Shown here: piece after piece, positions 17,180-29,052 of the stretch
Position numbering within the stretch: position 1 is the first letter of the stretch
Layout: every line of letters begins with the position of its first letter
The notes under the pieces: model-generated
The model's database searches: none
Told to the model about the DNA's origin: nothing
What the model saw: only the letters and a program-made list of their open reading frames with translations
NCBI RefSeq assembly: GCF_001542405.1
Contig: NZ_LNCD01000091.1
Span: 1-64,000, forward strand
Direction of reading: 5' to 3'
DNA: 64,000 bases
DNA from: Rhizobium altiplani
GTDB taxonomy: Bacteria > Pseudomonadota > Alphaproteobacteria > Rhizobiales > Rhizobiaceae
Position numbers and translations under genes: made by a program

Positions 17180-17947
17180 CTATTGCAGCGAATAGCGCAG
17201 GCCGAGTTTGAAATCGTGCGAGGTAATGTTGTCGAAGTGCATCGGGCCGGTGTTCACCGTGTTGTCGTAGGAACGGAGCGGGCCGGTTTTTGCGTCGCCA
17301 AGATCGACGTAGCTATAGCCAAAATCGACGGTGAGGCGATCTGTCACTTGATAGCCGATGCCGGCATGGAGCGCCCAAGCAAAGTTCCAAGTGGATTCAC
17401 TGTCACCATAAGCAACGCCTTGGGTCGGGACGTTGACGTCCCTGAACCGAGAGATCGTGTTGCGTGAGGCACCGATGCCGGCGCCGACATAAGGCGTAAT
17501 GCCTTCCCATGTGCCGATGTCGACATAGGCATTGGCCATCAACAGCCATTCCGATTTGGCAGCATCGTAGTCATTCGTACCATCCCAGACGGGTCCCGTC
17601 GCATCGGTATGACCGTAACGATCGAGCGCGGAAAAATCGGTCTTGCCGCGATACTGAACGATCGCATCGCCGCGGAGCCACTGGTTGAATTGATAACCGA
17701 CGCCCAACCCACCGAGCAGGCCACTGTCAAATGAGCCCTCATCCGGAAATTCGTGGAGTTCTACGTCGTCAAACAATTCGTGCTGCATACTGCCAAGACG
17801 CTGGTTAGTCATGCCCAAGTCCCCGCGCAGGTACCATCCGCCGAAGGCGGGAGGGGGCGGAGGAGCCGGATCGACATAAAGATCGGCAGCGAGAACCGGG
17901 CCACCTGCCGTCAACGCCGCAGCCAGGGCAATCAAAAATCTCTTCAT
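17180..17947 (-). CDS. Outer-membrane beta-barrel protein (paralogue of the preceding Omp)
   Basis: The 255-residue protein begins MKRFLIALAAALTAG, a clear signal peptide ending VLAA-DLY, followed by a Pro-rich spacer and FGGWYLRGDLGM. The barrel motifs GVGYQF, YVGAGIGAS and GIGYQVTDRLTVDFGYSY parallel those of the neighbouring Omp, so the two are tandem paralogues that have diverged. The chain ends with LGLRYSLQ. The ATG at 17947 was chosen because GGAGC lies 6 bases before it; a TTG 18 bases upstream lacks a site. The function is likely structural or porin-like. Confidence 0.85.
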   Translation of the reverse strand: MKRFLIALAAALTAGGPVLAADLYVDPAPPPPPAFGGWYLRGDLGMTNQRLGSMQHELFDDVELHEFPDEGSFDSGLLGGLGVGYQFNQWLRGDAIVQYRGKTDFSALDRYGHTDATGPVWDGTNDYDAAKSEWLLMANAYVDIGTWEGITPYVGAGIGASRNTISRFRDVNVPTQGVAYGDSESTWNFAWALHAGIGYQVTDRLTVDFGYSYVDLGDAKTGPLRSYDNTVNTGPMHFDNITSHDFKLGLRYSLQ

Positions 17948-18128
17948 AGTATGCTCCAGAAACAATCGATGCCCGGGCGTGCGTCATTCGACCACGCCCG
18001 GCTTTTATTCATCCCGGAGTCTTACAAATTAGAGTTAATGTCAGATTAAATTCAGAAAATCTTTATCATGATCTTGCGCACATGGCCGGACGCCGAAACA
18101 ACGCCCGCCATGTTGACAAATACGGACG

Positions 18129-19481
18129 TCACGCGGCGTCGCGCGCACCACCGATTATACCAACCAGATCATTGACGATGCGTTCGATCTGGCCGCGGTC
18201 ATCGCCTTCAGCCATGACCCGGATCAGCGGTTCGGTGCCGGACGGGCGGATAACAAGGCGGCCGCTATGACCGAGCTCGGCTTCTGCATCGGCGATTGCC
18301 TTCCGCACACGGGCGTCTTCAAGCGGCTTGCCGCCGGAAATGCGCACATTGCGAAGGAGCTGCGGCACTGGCTCGAAGCGGCGGCAAACTTCGCTCACCG
18401 TCTTGCCGGTCCGCTTGACCGCAGCAAGGATCTGCAATGCGGCCACCAGACCGTCGCCCGTCGTACCGTAGTCCGACAGCACGATGTGACCGGACTGCTC
18501 GCCACCGACGTTGTAGCTGTGCTGGCGCATGTGCTCGACGACATAGCGGTCACCGACCATCGTGCGTACGAGGCCGAGGCCCTTATCCTCGAGGAAGCGC
18601 TCCAGCCCGAGATTCGACATCACCGTCGCAACGATACCGCCGCCGCGAAGCTGCTGGCTTTCGGCAAAGCTCTCGGCAATGACAGCCATCAGCTGGTCGC
18701 CGTCGACAACAGCGCCGTTCTCATCGATGATGATCACGCGATCGGCGTCGCCGTCGAGCGCAATGCCGATATCGGCACGGACTTCATCGACCTTCTTCTG
18801 CAGAGCAACCGGGCTGGTCGAGCCGCAATTGAGATTGATGTTCGTGCCGTTCGGCTCGTTGCCGATGGTCACGACGTCGGCGCCGAGTTCCCAGAGAACA
18901 GCGGGCGCCACCTTGTAGGCGGCTCCGTTTGCGCAGTCGATCGCGATCCTTAAGCCTTGTAGCGTGACGTCACGCGGCAGCGTGCGCTTGGCATGCTCGA
19001 TATAGCGGTCGTGCACGCCGTCAACACGCTTGGCGCGGCCGATGTCGTCGGCCTTGGCAAGCTGCGTCGAGAGATCCTTTTCGAGCAGATCCTCGATCTG
19101 CGATTCCAGATCGTCCGACAGCTTATAGCCATCTGGCCCGAATAGCTTGATGCCGTTGTCCTGGTAGGGATTGTGGGACGCCGAGATCATGACGCCGATG
19201 TCGGCGCGCAAGGACCGCGTCAGCATCGCCACGGCTGGCGTCGGGATAGGACCGAGAACAAAGGCATCGACGCCCGCAGCAGTGAAGCCTGCGACCATCG
19301 CGTTTTCGAGCATATAACCAGAAAGGCGGGTGTCCTTGCCTATGACAACGCGATGACGGTGGTTGCCTCGGCGAAAGATCGTTCCGACTGCAATCCCGAC
19401 CCGCATCGCAAGGTCGGGTGTCATTGGGAACACATTGGATTGACCGCGAATACCGTCTGTACCGAAATAGCGTCTTTTCAT
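18129..19481 (-). CDS. glmM: Phosphoglucosamine mutase GlmM
   Basis: GlmM converts glucosamine-6-phosphate to glucosamine-1-phosphate, feeding UDP-GlcNAc for peptidoglycan and LPS. The 450-residue protein begins [13 protein letters not shown]. The phosphorylated Ser102 lies in [16 protein letters not shown]. The magnesium site is DGDADR (about 242), and the phosphate-binding loop [14 protein letters not shown] is near the C-terminus. The ATG at 19481 has AGGGG 5 bases upstream and is preferred over a GTG two codons earlier. It lies downstream of ftsH in the same orientation, a common rhizobial order, but a terminator lies between them. Confidence 0.97.
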   Translation of the reverse strand: MKRRYFGTDGIRGQSNVFPMTPDLAMRVGIAVGTIFRRGNHRHRVVIGKDTRLSGYMLENAMVAGFTAAGVDAFVLGPIPTPAVAMLTRSLRADIGVMISASHNPYQDNGIKLFGPDGYKLSDDLESQIEDLLEKDLSTQLAKADDIGRAKRVDGVHDRYIEHAKRTLPRDVTLQGLRIAIDCANGAAYKVAPAVLWELGADVVTIGNEPNGTNINLNCGSTSPVALQKKVDEVRADIGIALDGDADRVIIIDENGAVVDGDQLMAVIAESFAESQQLRGGGIVATVMSNLGLERFLEDKGLGLVRTMVGDRYVVEHMRQHSYNVGGEQSGHIVLSDYGTTGDGLVAALQILAAVKRTGKTVSEVCRRFEPVPQLLRNVRISGGKPLEDARVRKAIADAEAELGHSGRLVIRPSGTEPLIRVMAEGDDRGQIERIVNDLVGIIGGARDAA

Positions 19482-19665
19482 ATGCACCCCTGTGCCTTAG
19501 CGCGCCTTCAGGCTGCGCATTATTACTTGCAAAAATCACGTCGCCACGGGCGAATGTCGTTACAAGAGCTTCGAGTGAAGCCTCCCTATGTCACCGGCAT
19601 GACATAAATCGCTGTCACCATCACGTAAATTCGCGAGAAAATCCATTACATCGCGTTACCGACGC

Positions 19666-19700
19666 GAAAGGCCGGAGTCCAGACTGGACCCCGGCCTTTC
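19666..19700 (-). terminator. Intrinsic terminator of ftsH
   Basis: A 10-base perfect stem GAAAGGCCGG/CCGGCCTTTC with an extra inner GTCC/GGAC pairing. The T-rich arm end lies on the minus strand. It sits 19 bases after the ftsH stop. Confidence 0.85.
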
Positions 19701-19718
19701 AGGCATTCTCAAGATAAA

Positions 19719-21650
<1,932 letters not shown>

Positions 21651-21748
21651 CGAACTCCCCAGCACTGGAACAGCCACCTCATGGCGACCGTCTTATTTGG
21701 TCTCTAACATAGGATTGCCTTGGGTGAATGCCAAGGAAAACTGGACTG

Positions 21749-23074
21749 TTAGATAGATTTTCCGTCAATAAGACCTAAAGGCGGTTTTGGATAGGGGCGC
21801 GTTCCAAAGGCAGCCGCAAGCCTGTCAGCGAAGATGAAGTCAAATCGTGTCAAAAAACGGTCGAACGGCGAGAAATAGGGACTGATCCTGACTTTCTTGG
21901 CAACACGATCGGGAACTTCGGACCCAGCAGCGTCGACGACGCATGGCGCCGCTGACCGGGCCCGCCTGAGCACGCCCCTCGGTAGCCGGTCGCTCTGCAT
22001 CTCAGCTCCGCCGGCAACGACGCCGATATCCATCGGGGCTGCATTTTCAACCAGGAACCGCCTGTCCCAGACGCCGCGCGTGCCCGGCGCCAGCGTCAAC
22101 GGCAGGATCCCACGGTTTTCACGAACGAGAAAAAGCCCGTCGCGCCGAAGGTCAAACACTACCCTGCCCGCGGTCATCCGATCTGGCTGATCGCTTTTGA
22201 TAAGCGCCAGCACATCGTCCGTCTGCTTGCGTCCGAGCGGGAACGCCTGCCCGCCGAAAACCGCAGCAAGGCGCGCAATGGCATAATCAAGAATGCCCCT
22301 CTCCGAGGTGAGTCCGGCCGGGAGTACCTGGCCGACCAAGGGAGAATGCATAACGAAATGCTGATCCAGCCATCTAGCCGCCGAAGCGGCGACGCTCGTG
22401 CGCAAGTCACCGGCCTCGCCCGCATCCGGGACGGCATCCACCTCGTCGGCGAGGCGGGATCGCATCCGCACACGTTCATAGGTCGGGTCATCATTGCTTG
22501 GGTCGTCGATCCAGCCGACATGTCTCGTGCGAAGATATTCGCGGATCGCCTCTCGCCGACAGCTAAGCAGCGGTCGGGCAACCCAAATGCGGCGATCAAA
22601 GAGCACGAGATCGGCGATGCCGGTGCTTGGCTGTTCTGAGCGCTCCGACCGCATGGCGAGCGTCTCGCGCTGATCGTCTGCCGTATGCGCGGTTACAACG
22701 ATGTCGGCGTTGAAGTTCTCGGCGGCTTCGGCAAGCAGCGCGTAGCGGGCGTCGCGCGCAGCCGCCATGAGGCCGGCCTTGGGCTTTTCGCCCTGCCAGA
22801 CTTTAACGACGTGAGGGATATCGAGCGACCCGCAGAGGGCAGCAACCTGGCGCGCCTCTTCGGCCGATTCTGTCCGCAGTGCATGATCCACTGTAACAGC
22901 GCAAAGAGAGATTTTCGAGTTGGGTACAGCCTTGCTCGCTTCGGCAAGAGCCAAAAGCAGGCCTGTTGAATCGCTTCCGCCCGAAATCGCAACAAGGATG
23001 CGCGAGGGCCCGATCAGCGAGTCAAGGAAACGGCGCGCTGCCGTCTCAGGTAGGAGGGGGCTATCCGGGCGCAA
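21749..23074 (-). CDS. tilS: tRNA(Ile)-lysidine synthetase TilS
   Basis: TilS ligates lysine to C34 of tRNA-Ile2(CAU) so that it reads AUA codons. The PP-loop is SGGSDSTGLL, and the Asp/His motifs VDHALR and TAHTADDQ of the catalytic domain are present. RPLLSCRREAIREYL and DDPSNDDP follow as in the family. The frame is open further upstream into cpoB. I place the start at TTG 23074 (AAGG 8 bases upstream), 11 bases past the cpoB stop, giving about 441 residues. No good ATG exists near the PP-loop, so the start is uncertain. The C-terminal domain is divergent. Confidence 0.9.
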   Translation of the reverse strand: MRPDSPLLPETAARRFLDSLIGPSRILVAISGGSDSTGLLLALAEASKAVPNSKISLCAVTVDHALRTESAEEARQVAALCGSLDIPHVVKVWQGEKPKAGLMAAARDARYALLAEAAENFNADIVVTAHTADDQRETLAMRSERSEQPSTGIADLVLFDRRIWVARPLLSCRREAIREYLRTRHVGWIDDPSNDDPTYERVRMRSRLADEVDAVPDAGEAGDLRTSVAASAARWLDQHFVMHSPLVGQVLPAGLTSERGILDYAIARLAAVFGGQAFPLGRKQTDDVLALIKSDQPDRMTAGRVVFDLRRDGLFLVRENRGILPLTLAPGTRGVWDRRFLVENAAPMDIGVVAGGAEMQSDRLPRGVLRRARSAAPCVVDAAGSEVPDRVAKKVRISPYFSPFDRFLTRFDFIFADRLAAAFGTRPYPKPPLGLIDGKSI

Positions 23075-23085
23075 ACCGGAAGGCC

Positions 23086-24087
23086 TTAGCAGGCGAGACG
23101 CTTTTGCTCGCTGGCAACCTTGGTTATCACGGCACGCGAAGCCTTGGGGTAACGCTTCGAGACTTCCCGCAGCGTGGCGCATGCGGTTTCCGTATTGTCG
23201 AGCGCCGCAAGCGACATGCCCAGCTTGAGAAGCATTTCCGGCGCCTTTTCGGAGCTGCCATACTTCTTGTGAGCATCGAGGAACGTCTTGGCGGCCTCAT
23301 TGTACTTGCCCTGCGAGTAGAGCGCTTCGCCAAGCCAGAAATTGGCATCCGCCGCGCGGGCGCTGCTCGGGTATTGAGCGATGTACTGGGTGAACTCCTG
23401 CTCGGCCGTCGAATAGTCCCCGGAAAGCACGTGGCCGTAGGCGGCCTTGTATTGGTCGGCTTCGCTGCCGAGCGAGGCCGTCTGCGACGAACGGCCGGAA
23501 TCGACGCCAGGAACCGGGCCGGATCCGACCGTGGCATTCTCGTTGACCGAGCCTCCGACCGGATTGCCGCTCTGGTCGAACTGCATCGAACCGAGCTGCT
23601 TCGGCGGCTGGCCGAGACCATCATTTGCAGGAACGTCGGTCGAGGGAGCCGTTTCGGCTCCCTGCGGTGCTTGGATTACGCGGGCGACATCGTCACCACC
23701 GCTCCGGCCCTGCGCCGGAGGAGGCACATCGGCTTCGCTCTTTTTCATCGTCTTGGAGCTGCTGCCGGCACTACTGCCGCCGCCCTTTTCCAGCTCCTGG
23801 AAGCGGAATTCGTTGTCTTCCTGCGCCTTGCGGATCGTTTCCTGCATCTGCAGGAGCTGGAAGCTCATCTCTTCGATGCGGCCGTTCAGCTGGCGCAGCT
23901 GTTCTTCCAGCTGCTGGATGCGAACCTCAGGGCCGCCCGCCTGCACGTTTACAACCGGTGCCTGCGGTTGCCGATTGGCAGCCTTGCCGCCGATCTGCCA
24001 CCCGAAAAGCGACGTCGCATTCGCCGATTGGCCCGCCCCGGCCACGGCCGCGAGGCACAGCATGCCCGCAACGACAAATTTCTTCAT
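23086..24087 (-). CDS. cpoB: Cell division coordinator CpoB (YbgF), Tol-Pal associated
   Basis: This periplasmic partner of TolA coordinates peptidoglycan synthesis with outer-membrane constriction. The 333-residue protein has a signal peptide (MKKFVVAGMLCLAAVAGAGQSANA). A coiled-coil trimerisation region follows (about 50-100: IQQLEEQLRQLNGRIEE), then a long Pro/Ser/Gly-rich linker. Three TPR-like units make up the C-terminal 130 residues (QYKAAYGHVLSGDYSTAEQEF onward). The linker is longer than in E. coli. The ATG at 24087 follows AGGACA. It lies at the 3' end of the Tol-Pal cluster, after the pal terminator, so it may have its own promoter. Confidence 0.93.
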   Translation of the reverse strand: MKKFVVAGMLCLAAVAGAGQSANATSLFGWQIGGKAANRQPQAPVVNVQAGGPEVRIQQLEEQLRQLNGRIEEMSFQLLQMQETIRKAQEDNEFRFQELEKGGGSSAGSSSKTMKKSEADVPPPAQGRSGGDDVARVIQAPQGAETAPSTDVPANDGLGQPPKQLGSMQFDQSGNPVGGSVNENATVGSGPVPGVDSGRSSQTASLGSEADQYKAAYGHVLSGDYSTAEQEFTQYIAQYPSSARAADANFWLGEALYSQGKYNEAAKTFLDAHKKYGSSEKAPEMLLKLGMSLAALDNTETACATLREVSKRYPKASRAVITKVASEQKRLAC

Positions 24088-24195
24088 ATGGTTTGTCCTG
24101 TCCCTGTGATTCTTCGCACCCATTGGCACGAACAGGAGATTTTTCCAATTGCTTTCAAAAAGCAACGGAAACTGGCCAAAGTGTGTTCAAAAAGA

Positions 24196-24223
24196 AAAGG
24201 CGGCCCGCGTTGGAGCCGCCTTT
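24196..24223 (-). terminator. Intrinsic terminator of pal
   Basis: Stem AAAGGCGGC/GCCGCCTTT, followed on the minus strand by TCTTTTTG. It lies 25 bases after the pal stop. Confidence 0.9.
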
Positions 24224-24247
24224 CGAAATTGTAATATTTCCCGGCAA

Positions 24248-24778
24248 TTACATGCCGGCGCCACCGAGAACGGTAACGGCCCGGCGGTTCTGCGACCAGC
24301 AGGAAATATCGTCGCAGACGGCAACCGGGCGTTCCTTGCCGTAGGAGATCGTCTTCATGCGCTGTGCCGGAACGCCGCGCGAAGCAAGGTAATCCTTGGT
24401 GGCCGCTGCACGGCGAGCGCCGAGAGCAAGGTTGTATTCGCGCGTGCCGCGTTCGTCGGCGTGGCCTTCGATGGTGATCGCGTACTTCGGATAGCGGGCA
24501 AGCCACTGAGCCTGGCGGTCGAGGGTCTGGGAAGCGTCCGCGCGGATCGAGGTGGAGTCGGTGTCGAAGAAGATGCGATCGCCGACGTTGACGGTGAAGT
24601 CCTGTGCAGAACCAGGCGTTGCGGCGCCGGCACCGAGGCCCAGGTCACCAGCGCTGTTCGCCATGTTCTTCTTGTTGGCGCAACCGGCCAAGGCAAGACC
24701 GGCGACAAGCGCGATCATGACGGGGTTACGGGCGAAATTCTGCATGCGGCTCATTGCCGGGGTGTGAATTCGGCTCAT
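24248..24778 (-). CDS. pal: Peptidoglycan-associated lipoprotein Pal
   Basis: Pal is an outer-membrane lipoprotein that binds peptidoglycan and TolB. The 176-residue protein has an N-terminal hydrophobic segment ending in the lipobox LAGC. The OmpA-like domain contains FFDTDS and ITIEGHADERGTREYNLALGARRA, which is the diaminopimelate-binding helix region. CDDISCWSQNRRA is the typical Pal C-terminal motif. The start at 24778 has AAGGAG 8 bases upstream; several in-frame ATGs lie just after it, so the N-terminus could be shorter. It is separated from tolB by 156 bases and closed by a terminator. Confidence 0.96.
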   Translation of the reverse strand: MSRIHTPAMSRMQNFARNPVMIALVAGLALAGCANKKNMANSAGDLGLGAGAATPGSAQDFTVNVGDRIFFDTDSTSIRADASQTLDRQAQWLARYPKYAITIEGHADERGTREYNLALGARRAAATKDYLASRGVPAQRMKTISYGKERPVAVCDDISCWSQNRRAVTVLGGAGM

Positions 24779-24934
24779 GGCCGGTCTCCTTGCGACTTGA
24801 TTAAGGTTGCCGGACTGTAACCTCGTTGGGTTAATCGGCATTCAAGAATTATGGTTAACAGATGGTTGATTTGTCCCTCAGTCGCCCCAATCAGGGATTT
24901 TTGCGGCGACAAAAAGGCACATCCACAGGCTTTC

Positions 24935-26245
24935 CTACTCGAGAAGCGGCGACCAGGCCGGGTCCGAAGCGAAGTTCGGCGTCTTGATGAGCTGCTCGTT
25001 GTAGCCCGTCAGATCGATCGAGTAGAGCTGCGGGCCGCCGGCACCAGCTGCCTGGCGGAAGAACATGATGACGCGGCCGTTCGGCGCCCAGGTCGGGCCC
25101 TCGTTATGGAAGCCCGTCGTCAGGATGCGTTCACCCGAACCATCAGGCTTCATGACGCCGATCGAGAACTTGCCGCCCGACTGCTTGGTGAAGGCGATCA
25201 GATCGCCGCGCGGAGACCAGACCGGCGTCGAGTAGTTGCCGTCTCCGAAGGAGATACGGGTTTGGCCGGAGCCATCGGCATTCATCACGTAGATCTGCTG
25301 GTGGCCGCCACGGTCGCTCTCGAAGACGATGCGGTTGCCATCAGGCGAATAGGACGGCGAGGTATCGATCGCAGCAGTGGACGTCAGGCGCGTCGTGGTG
25401 CGCGAACGCAGATCCATCGTGTAGATGTTTGCGTTGCCTTCCTGCTGAAGGCTCATGACGACTTTCTGTCCGTCAGGCGAGAAGCGCGGCGAGAAGGTCA
25501 TGCCCGGAAAGTTGCCGACCACTTCGCGCTGTCCAGTTTCCAGTTGCAGCAGGTAAACCCGCGGCTGCTGGTTGGCGAAGGACATGTAGGTGACTTCCTG
25601 GCGGTTCGGCGAGAAGCGCGGCGTCAGCACGAGATCGCTGCCGTTCGTCAGCATGCGCACGTTGTAGCCGTCCTGGTCCATGATGGCGAGCTGGCGCTTG
25701 CGCTCCTGCTTCGTGCCGGACTCGGATACGAAGACGACGCGCGTATCGAAGTAGCCCTCTTCGCCGGTGATCTGCTTGTAGATCGCATCGGCGATAATAT
25801 GGGCAACGCGACGCCAGTTCTCAGGCTGGGTGTAGAACTGCTGGCCCGTCATCTGCGTGCCGGCAAATGTATCCCAAAGGCGGAACTCGGCGCGCAGGCG
25901 CCCGTCGCTTTCCTGCGTCACGCGACCGGTAACGAGGGCCTGCGCATTGATGACCTTCCAATCTTCGAAGCGCGGAGCGGCATCCGGGTTGGAGATCTTC
26001 TCGATGAAGGCGTTCTTGTTGATCGGCGCAAAGAGGCCGGAGCGCTGAAGGTCGGCGGCAACCACCTGCGACACCTGGGCGCCCATGTCGCCTTGCAGGA
26101 AATCGGTGATCGCGATCGGCAGTGGCTCGACATTGCCCTTGTTGATGTTGATTTCGACAAGCGCGTTGGCCGGCGTGGCGACAACCGCAGTGGTTATCAT
26201 GCCGACGGCGACCATCAAGGCGCGAATGAGGGAACACTTGGTCAT
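24935..26245 (-). CDS. tolB: Tol-Pal translocation protein TolB
   Basis: TolB is a periplasmic protein that links Pal and outer-membrane proteins to TolA. The 436-residue protein has a signal peptide ([16 protein letters not shown]), an N-terminal alpha/beta domain and a six-bladed beta-propeller. Repeated propeller motifs are [43 protein letters not shown] and [12 protein letters not shown]. The ATG at 26245 matches the N-terminus I recall for rhizobial TolB ([12 protein letters not shown]) and has AAAGG upstream. An in-frame ATG at 26266 directly after tolA has no site. The gap to tolA is 22 bases, supporting cotranscription. Confidence 0.96.
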   Translation of the reverse strand: MTKCSLIRALMVAVGMITTAVVATPANALVEININKGNVEPLPIAITDFLQGDMGAQVSQVVAADLQRSGLFAPINKNAFIEKISNPDAAPRFEDWKVINAQALVTGRVTQESDGRLRAEFRLWDTFAGTQMTGQQFYTQPENWRRVAHIIADAIYKQITGEEGYFDTRVVFVSESGTKQERKRQLAIMDQDGYNVRMLTNGSDLVLTPRFSPNRQEVTYMSFANQQPRVYLLQLETGQREVVGNFPGMTFSPRFSPDGQKVVMSLQQEGNANIYTMDLRSRTTTRLTSTAAIDTSPSYSPDGNRIVFESDRGGHQQIYVMNADGSGQTRISFGDGNYSTPVWSPRGDLIAFTKQSGGKFSIGVMKPDGSGERILTTGFHNEGPTWAPNGRVIMFFRQAAGAGGPQLYSIDLTGYNEQLIKTPNFASDPAWSPLLE

Positions 26246-26267
26246 GGAGGACAAGCCTTTCAGCATT

Positions 26268-27398
26268 TTAAAGTGCTAGATCGCTGGGATCGAAGTTGAC
26301 GATAACTTCGCCCCAGGCGTCATATTTGTCTTTCGGGAGATTGGTGAAGGGCGACGACTTCATCACGGCACGCTTGGCACCGCTTGCCAACGCCATGCGG
26401 GTCGCCTCGTTGGTGCCGCCAACCGCTTCGACCTCGGGTGAGCCGATGATGTTACCGTCAGGGTCCAGCTTCATGTGGACCTTGATGCGAACGTCGCTAG
26501 CACCTTCCATCCCCGGGATAACCGACCAGTTGCCGGCGATCGCGCTACGCAGCGCATCCATCTCGCTCATCGAGAGCTTGGAGCCACCGGTGGCCTTCTT
26601 GGCACCGAGCGAAGCAACCTCGGTCGAACTTTTGGCTCCGCCATTCGACGGGTCCTGCTTGTTCAGCAGCGCCGCGATATCGTCGGCGTTGAAGTCGCTC
26701 TGCTTAGAGGAGGCGGACTTCGCTTTCTCCTGCTTCTTGTCGGCCTTCTTCTTGTCCGTCGGCTTTTCGTCCGCCTTCGCCTGATCCTCGGTCTTTTTCT
26801 CCGGGGGCTTTTCGGCCGACTTCTGTTCCGGCGGCTTGGCTTGCGGCTTCACGACCGGAGTCGGAACCTTGTCCGGCAGCGCCTCGGCGTCCGGCTTCGG
26901 TGGCTCCGGCTGTTCCTGTGGCGTTTCCTCAGGCTTTGGCGGCGTCGGCGGGGTGATTTCCGGCTTCGGCGGCGTAATGGACGCGACCTGCTTCGGCTCG
27001 ACGTCCGTCTCCTCCTTCATTATCTCCTTCACCTCGTTGGGGACGGGATCATTCTGAGGAAGAGGCTTTTCGACGGCCTTGGGGGCAGCAGCGCTCTCGT
27101 TATTGCTGGGCTTGGCGTTCGGGACCGGCGGCGTCTTGAGGTCGACCTTGTTCTCGCCCATGTTCTCGGCGTTTTCGACATTGGTCGGCTTGGCCGTCGG
27201 CTTCGGCGCCGGCTTTTCACTCGGCTTGGCCGTCTTGTCGCCCTGCTGCATCTGCGTCATTTCTTCGACGGGCACGAGGTCGACGGGCATCGCCTCGAAA
27301 TCCTCGACCTTGAACTGCTCCGGGGAGCCGATCGAGATCAGCGCCCAGGCAAGCAGTGCACAGTGCAGAGCCGCAGATGTGACGATACTGGCCTTCAT
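26268..27398 (-). CDS. tolA: Tol-Pal envelope protein TolA
   Basis: TolA is the inner-membrane protein that uses proton-motive force from TolQR to contact Pal and TolB across the periplasm. The 376-residue protein has one N-terminal membrane helix (about 5-24). A very long Pro/Lys/Glu-rich central domain follows (about 50-230, repeats such as PPKPE and KPPEKK). The C-terminal TonB-like domain (about 280-376) includes [25 protein letters not shown]. The linker is Pro-rich rather than the Ala-rich helix of E. coli, as is usual in Rhizobiales. It lies 8 bases after tolR and is part of one operon. Confidence 0.93.
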   Translation of the reverse strand: MKASIVTSAALHCALLAWALISIGSPEQFKVEDFEAMPVDLVPVEEMTQMQQGDKTAKPSEKPAPKPTAKPTNVENAENMGENKVDLKTPPVPNAKPSNNESAAAPKAVEKPLPQNDPVPNEVKEIMKEETDVEPKQVASITPPKPEITPPTPPKPEETPQEQPEPPKPDAEALPDKVPTPVVKPQAKPPEQKSAEKPPEKKTEDQAKADEKPTDKKKADKKQEKAKSASSKQSDFNADDIAALLNKQDPSNGGAKSSTEVASLGAKKATGGSKLSMSEMDALRSAIAGNWSVIPGMEGASDVRIKVHMKLDPDGNIIGSPEVEAVGGTNEATRMALASGAKRAVMKSSPFTNLPKDKYDAWGEVIVNFDPSDLAL

Positions 27399-27406
27399 AG
27401 CGTTCG

Positions 27407-27868
27407 CTATTGGTCCTTCTTCTGCTGCGTCACGAGGCCGATGTTCTTGTAGCCGGCACCCTGGATGCGAGCCATGACGTCGGCGATCACGCCATAGGGC
27501 GCGGTCGCGTCGCCGCGAACGAAGATGCGTTCATTGTAGCCCGTCGTTGCGATCGCCTCGAGCTTCGCGGCAATCTCTTCGACCGGGATCGGTGTTTCCT
27601 GCAGGAACACCTGGCCGTCGTTCTTCACCGAGATCGTGATCGGCTGCGTTTCGGAATTCAGCGCCTTGGCCTGTGTTTCCGGCAAGTCGACGGGCACGCC
27701 GACCGTCATCATCGGTGCTGCCACCATGAAGATGATCAAAAGCACCAGCATGACGTCGACGAGCGGCGTCACGTTGATTTCGGAGATGGCACCACCTCTG
27801 TGGCCACCGCGACGACGACCACCGCGACCACCGCCGCTACCGCCACTGCTTGGAGCACCCATACCCAT
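27407..27868 (-). CDS. tolR: Tol-Pal proton channel subunit TolR
   Basis: TolR belongs to the ExbD/TolR family, which with TolQ forms the proton channel energising TolA. The 153-residue protein has a Gly/Arg/His-rich N-terminus (residues 1-25). A membrane helix carries the critical Asp (INVTPLVDVMLVLLIIFMV, Asp about 38). The C-terminal periplasmic domain (about 60-150) includes FVRGDATAPYGVIADVMARIQGAG. It is encoded 23 bases after tolQ. Confidence 0.96.
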   Translation of the reverse strand: MGMGAPSSGGSGGGRGGRRRGGHRGGAISEINVTPLVDVMLVLLIIFMVAAPMMTVGVPVDLPETQAKALNSETQPITISVKNDGQVFLQETPIPVEEIAAKLEAIATTGYNERIFVRGDATAPYGVIADVMARIQGAGYKNIGLVTQQKKDQ

Positions 27869-27891
27869 ATCGTTGACTCCGTTCCCGTCGA

Positions 27892-28611
27892 TTACTGCGC
27901 GGCCTGGCGCGGCTGCAGTTTTTCGTCGATCTGGCGCGAAAGGATGGCGGAGAATTCATCCGCGAAGCCTTCCATACGGCCCGAAAGCTTGCCGGCGTCG
28001 GCAGTGAACTTGTTGTAGGCGATAACGGCCGGGATAGCGGCAACAAGGCCGATTGCGGTTGCAAGCAGCGCTTCGGCGATACCGGGAGCAACGACCGCGA
28101 GGTTCGTCGACTTCGAGCCGGCGATTGCCTGGAACGAGGTCATGATACCGACGACCGTACCGAAGAGGCCGATGAACGGGCCGGCCGAACCGATCGTTGC
28201 CAGCGAGCCGAGACGGGCGGAGAGAAATTCGGATTCACGCGCCAGCGTAACGTCCATGGCGCGGTCGATACGCATCTGCAGACCGATCGGGGAGCGCGCA
28301 CCGCGCTCGAACGACTTCTTCCATTCGCGCATCGCCGCAACGAAGATCGCGGCAAGGCCGGTGTTGTTGCGCTCCGATAGCGTGCGATAGAGCTCTTCCA
28401 GCGACTGGCCCGACCAGAACACCTGCTCGAACTTCTCGAACTGGCGCCGTGCGCGACCATACGCCAGATACTTGTCGATGACGATCGCCCAGGTCCAGAC
28501 CGAGGCTGCGATGAGCCCGAGCATGACCAGCTTGACGACGAGACCTGCCTGCATAAACAGCGACCAGAGGCTGACGTCGGCCGTTGCTGCTGCCAATCCT
28601 ACTTGTTCCAT
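27892..28611 (-). CDS. tolQ: Tol-Pal proton channel subunit TolQ
   Basis: TolQ belongs to the ExbB/MotA family. The 239-residue protein has three membrane helices: about 16-38, and the conserved pair near the C-terminal half with GPFIGLFGTVVGIMTSFQ and GIAEALLATAIGLVAAIPAVIAYN. The polar Thr residues in these helices line the proton path with the TolR Asp. I start at ATG 28611 (MEQVGLAAATADVSLW), as in the family; the frame is open 17 codons further but those are not conserved. It is the first gene of tolQRAB, with a 441-base upstream region that must hold the promoter. Confidence 0.96.
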   Translation of the reverse strand: MEQVGLAAATADVSLWSLFMQAGLVVKLVMLGLIAASVWTWAIVIDKYLAYGRARRQFEKFEQVFWSGQSLEELYRTLSERNNTGLAAIFVAAMREWKKSFERGARSPIGLQMRIDRAMDVTLARESEFLSARLGSLATIGSAGPFIGLFGTVVGIMTSFQAIAGSKSTNLAVVAPGIAEALLATAIGLVAAIPAVIAYNKFTADAGKLSGRMEGFADEFSAILSRQIDEKLQPRQAAQ

Positions 28612-29052
28612 TGATCCAAAATCCCCGAATCCAAACGCCCGGCACTTGACCGGGCGGCACAAAGTGATCTCGCAAGAAGTGTCTGGCGGCCGCCGCCCAA
28701 AGCCCTGGTCAAGCTTCCAAGCTCTTATCCGCCTTCCTTGCCGTCAAATTTGGTCAAAGGAAGGCGTGCACCGCACAAACTCTGACAATCCGAGTAAGAC
28801 ACTATTATGGTTAATAGTTCGTTAGCGCCGGATCATGACAGCGAAACTATCGGCGAAAGATTTATCCCTTGGATTACTTGGTCAGAACTAGGTCGATGAC
28901 CACAACAGCGCTTATCTTCCAGCGCGCGAATTCCTTCACACAAAACTCATGTTTATGCAAGGTCGGAATCCCGCGTCTTTTCAGCGTTCGCGATCAACCC
29001 GGGCGAATCGCCGCACGCAAAAGGTGTTAATCGCACTGCTCGTTGCGAGGGC
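28612..29052. other. Intergenic region upstream of tolQ, with long hairpin
   Basis: I see no coding region in these 441 bases between ybgC and tolQ. The tolQ promoter must lie here. A 10-base perfect inverted repeat CGCCTTCCTT/AAGGAAGGCG (28730-28739 and 28757-28766) encloses a 17-base loop, about 120-155 bases before the tolQ start. It has no T tract and may be a leader structure. The rest is relatively AT-rich and shows nothing else I can support. Confidence 0.4.
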
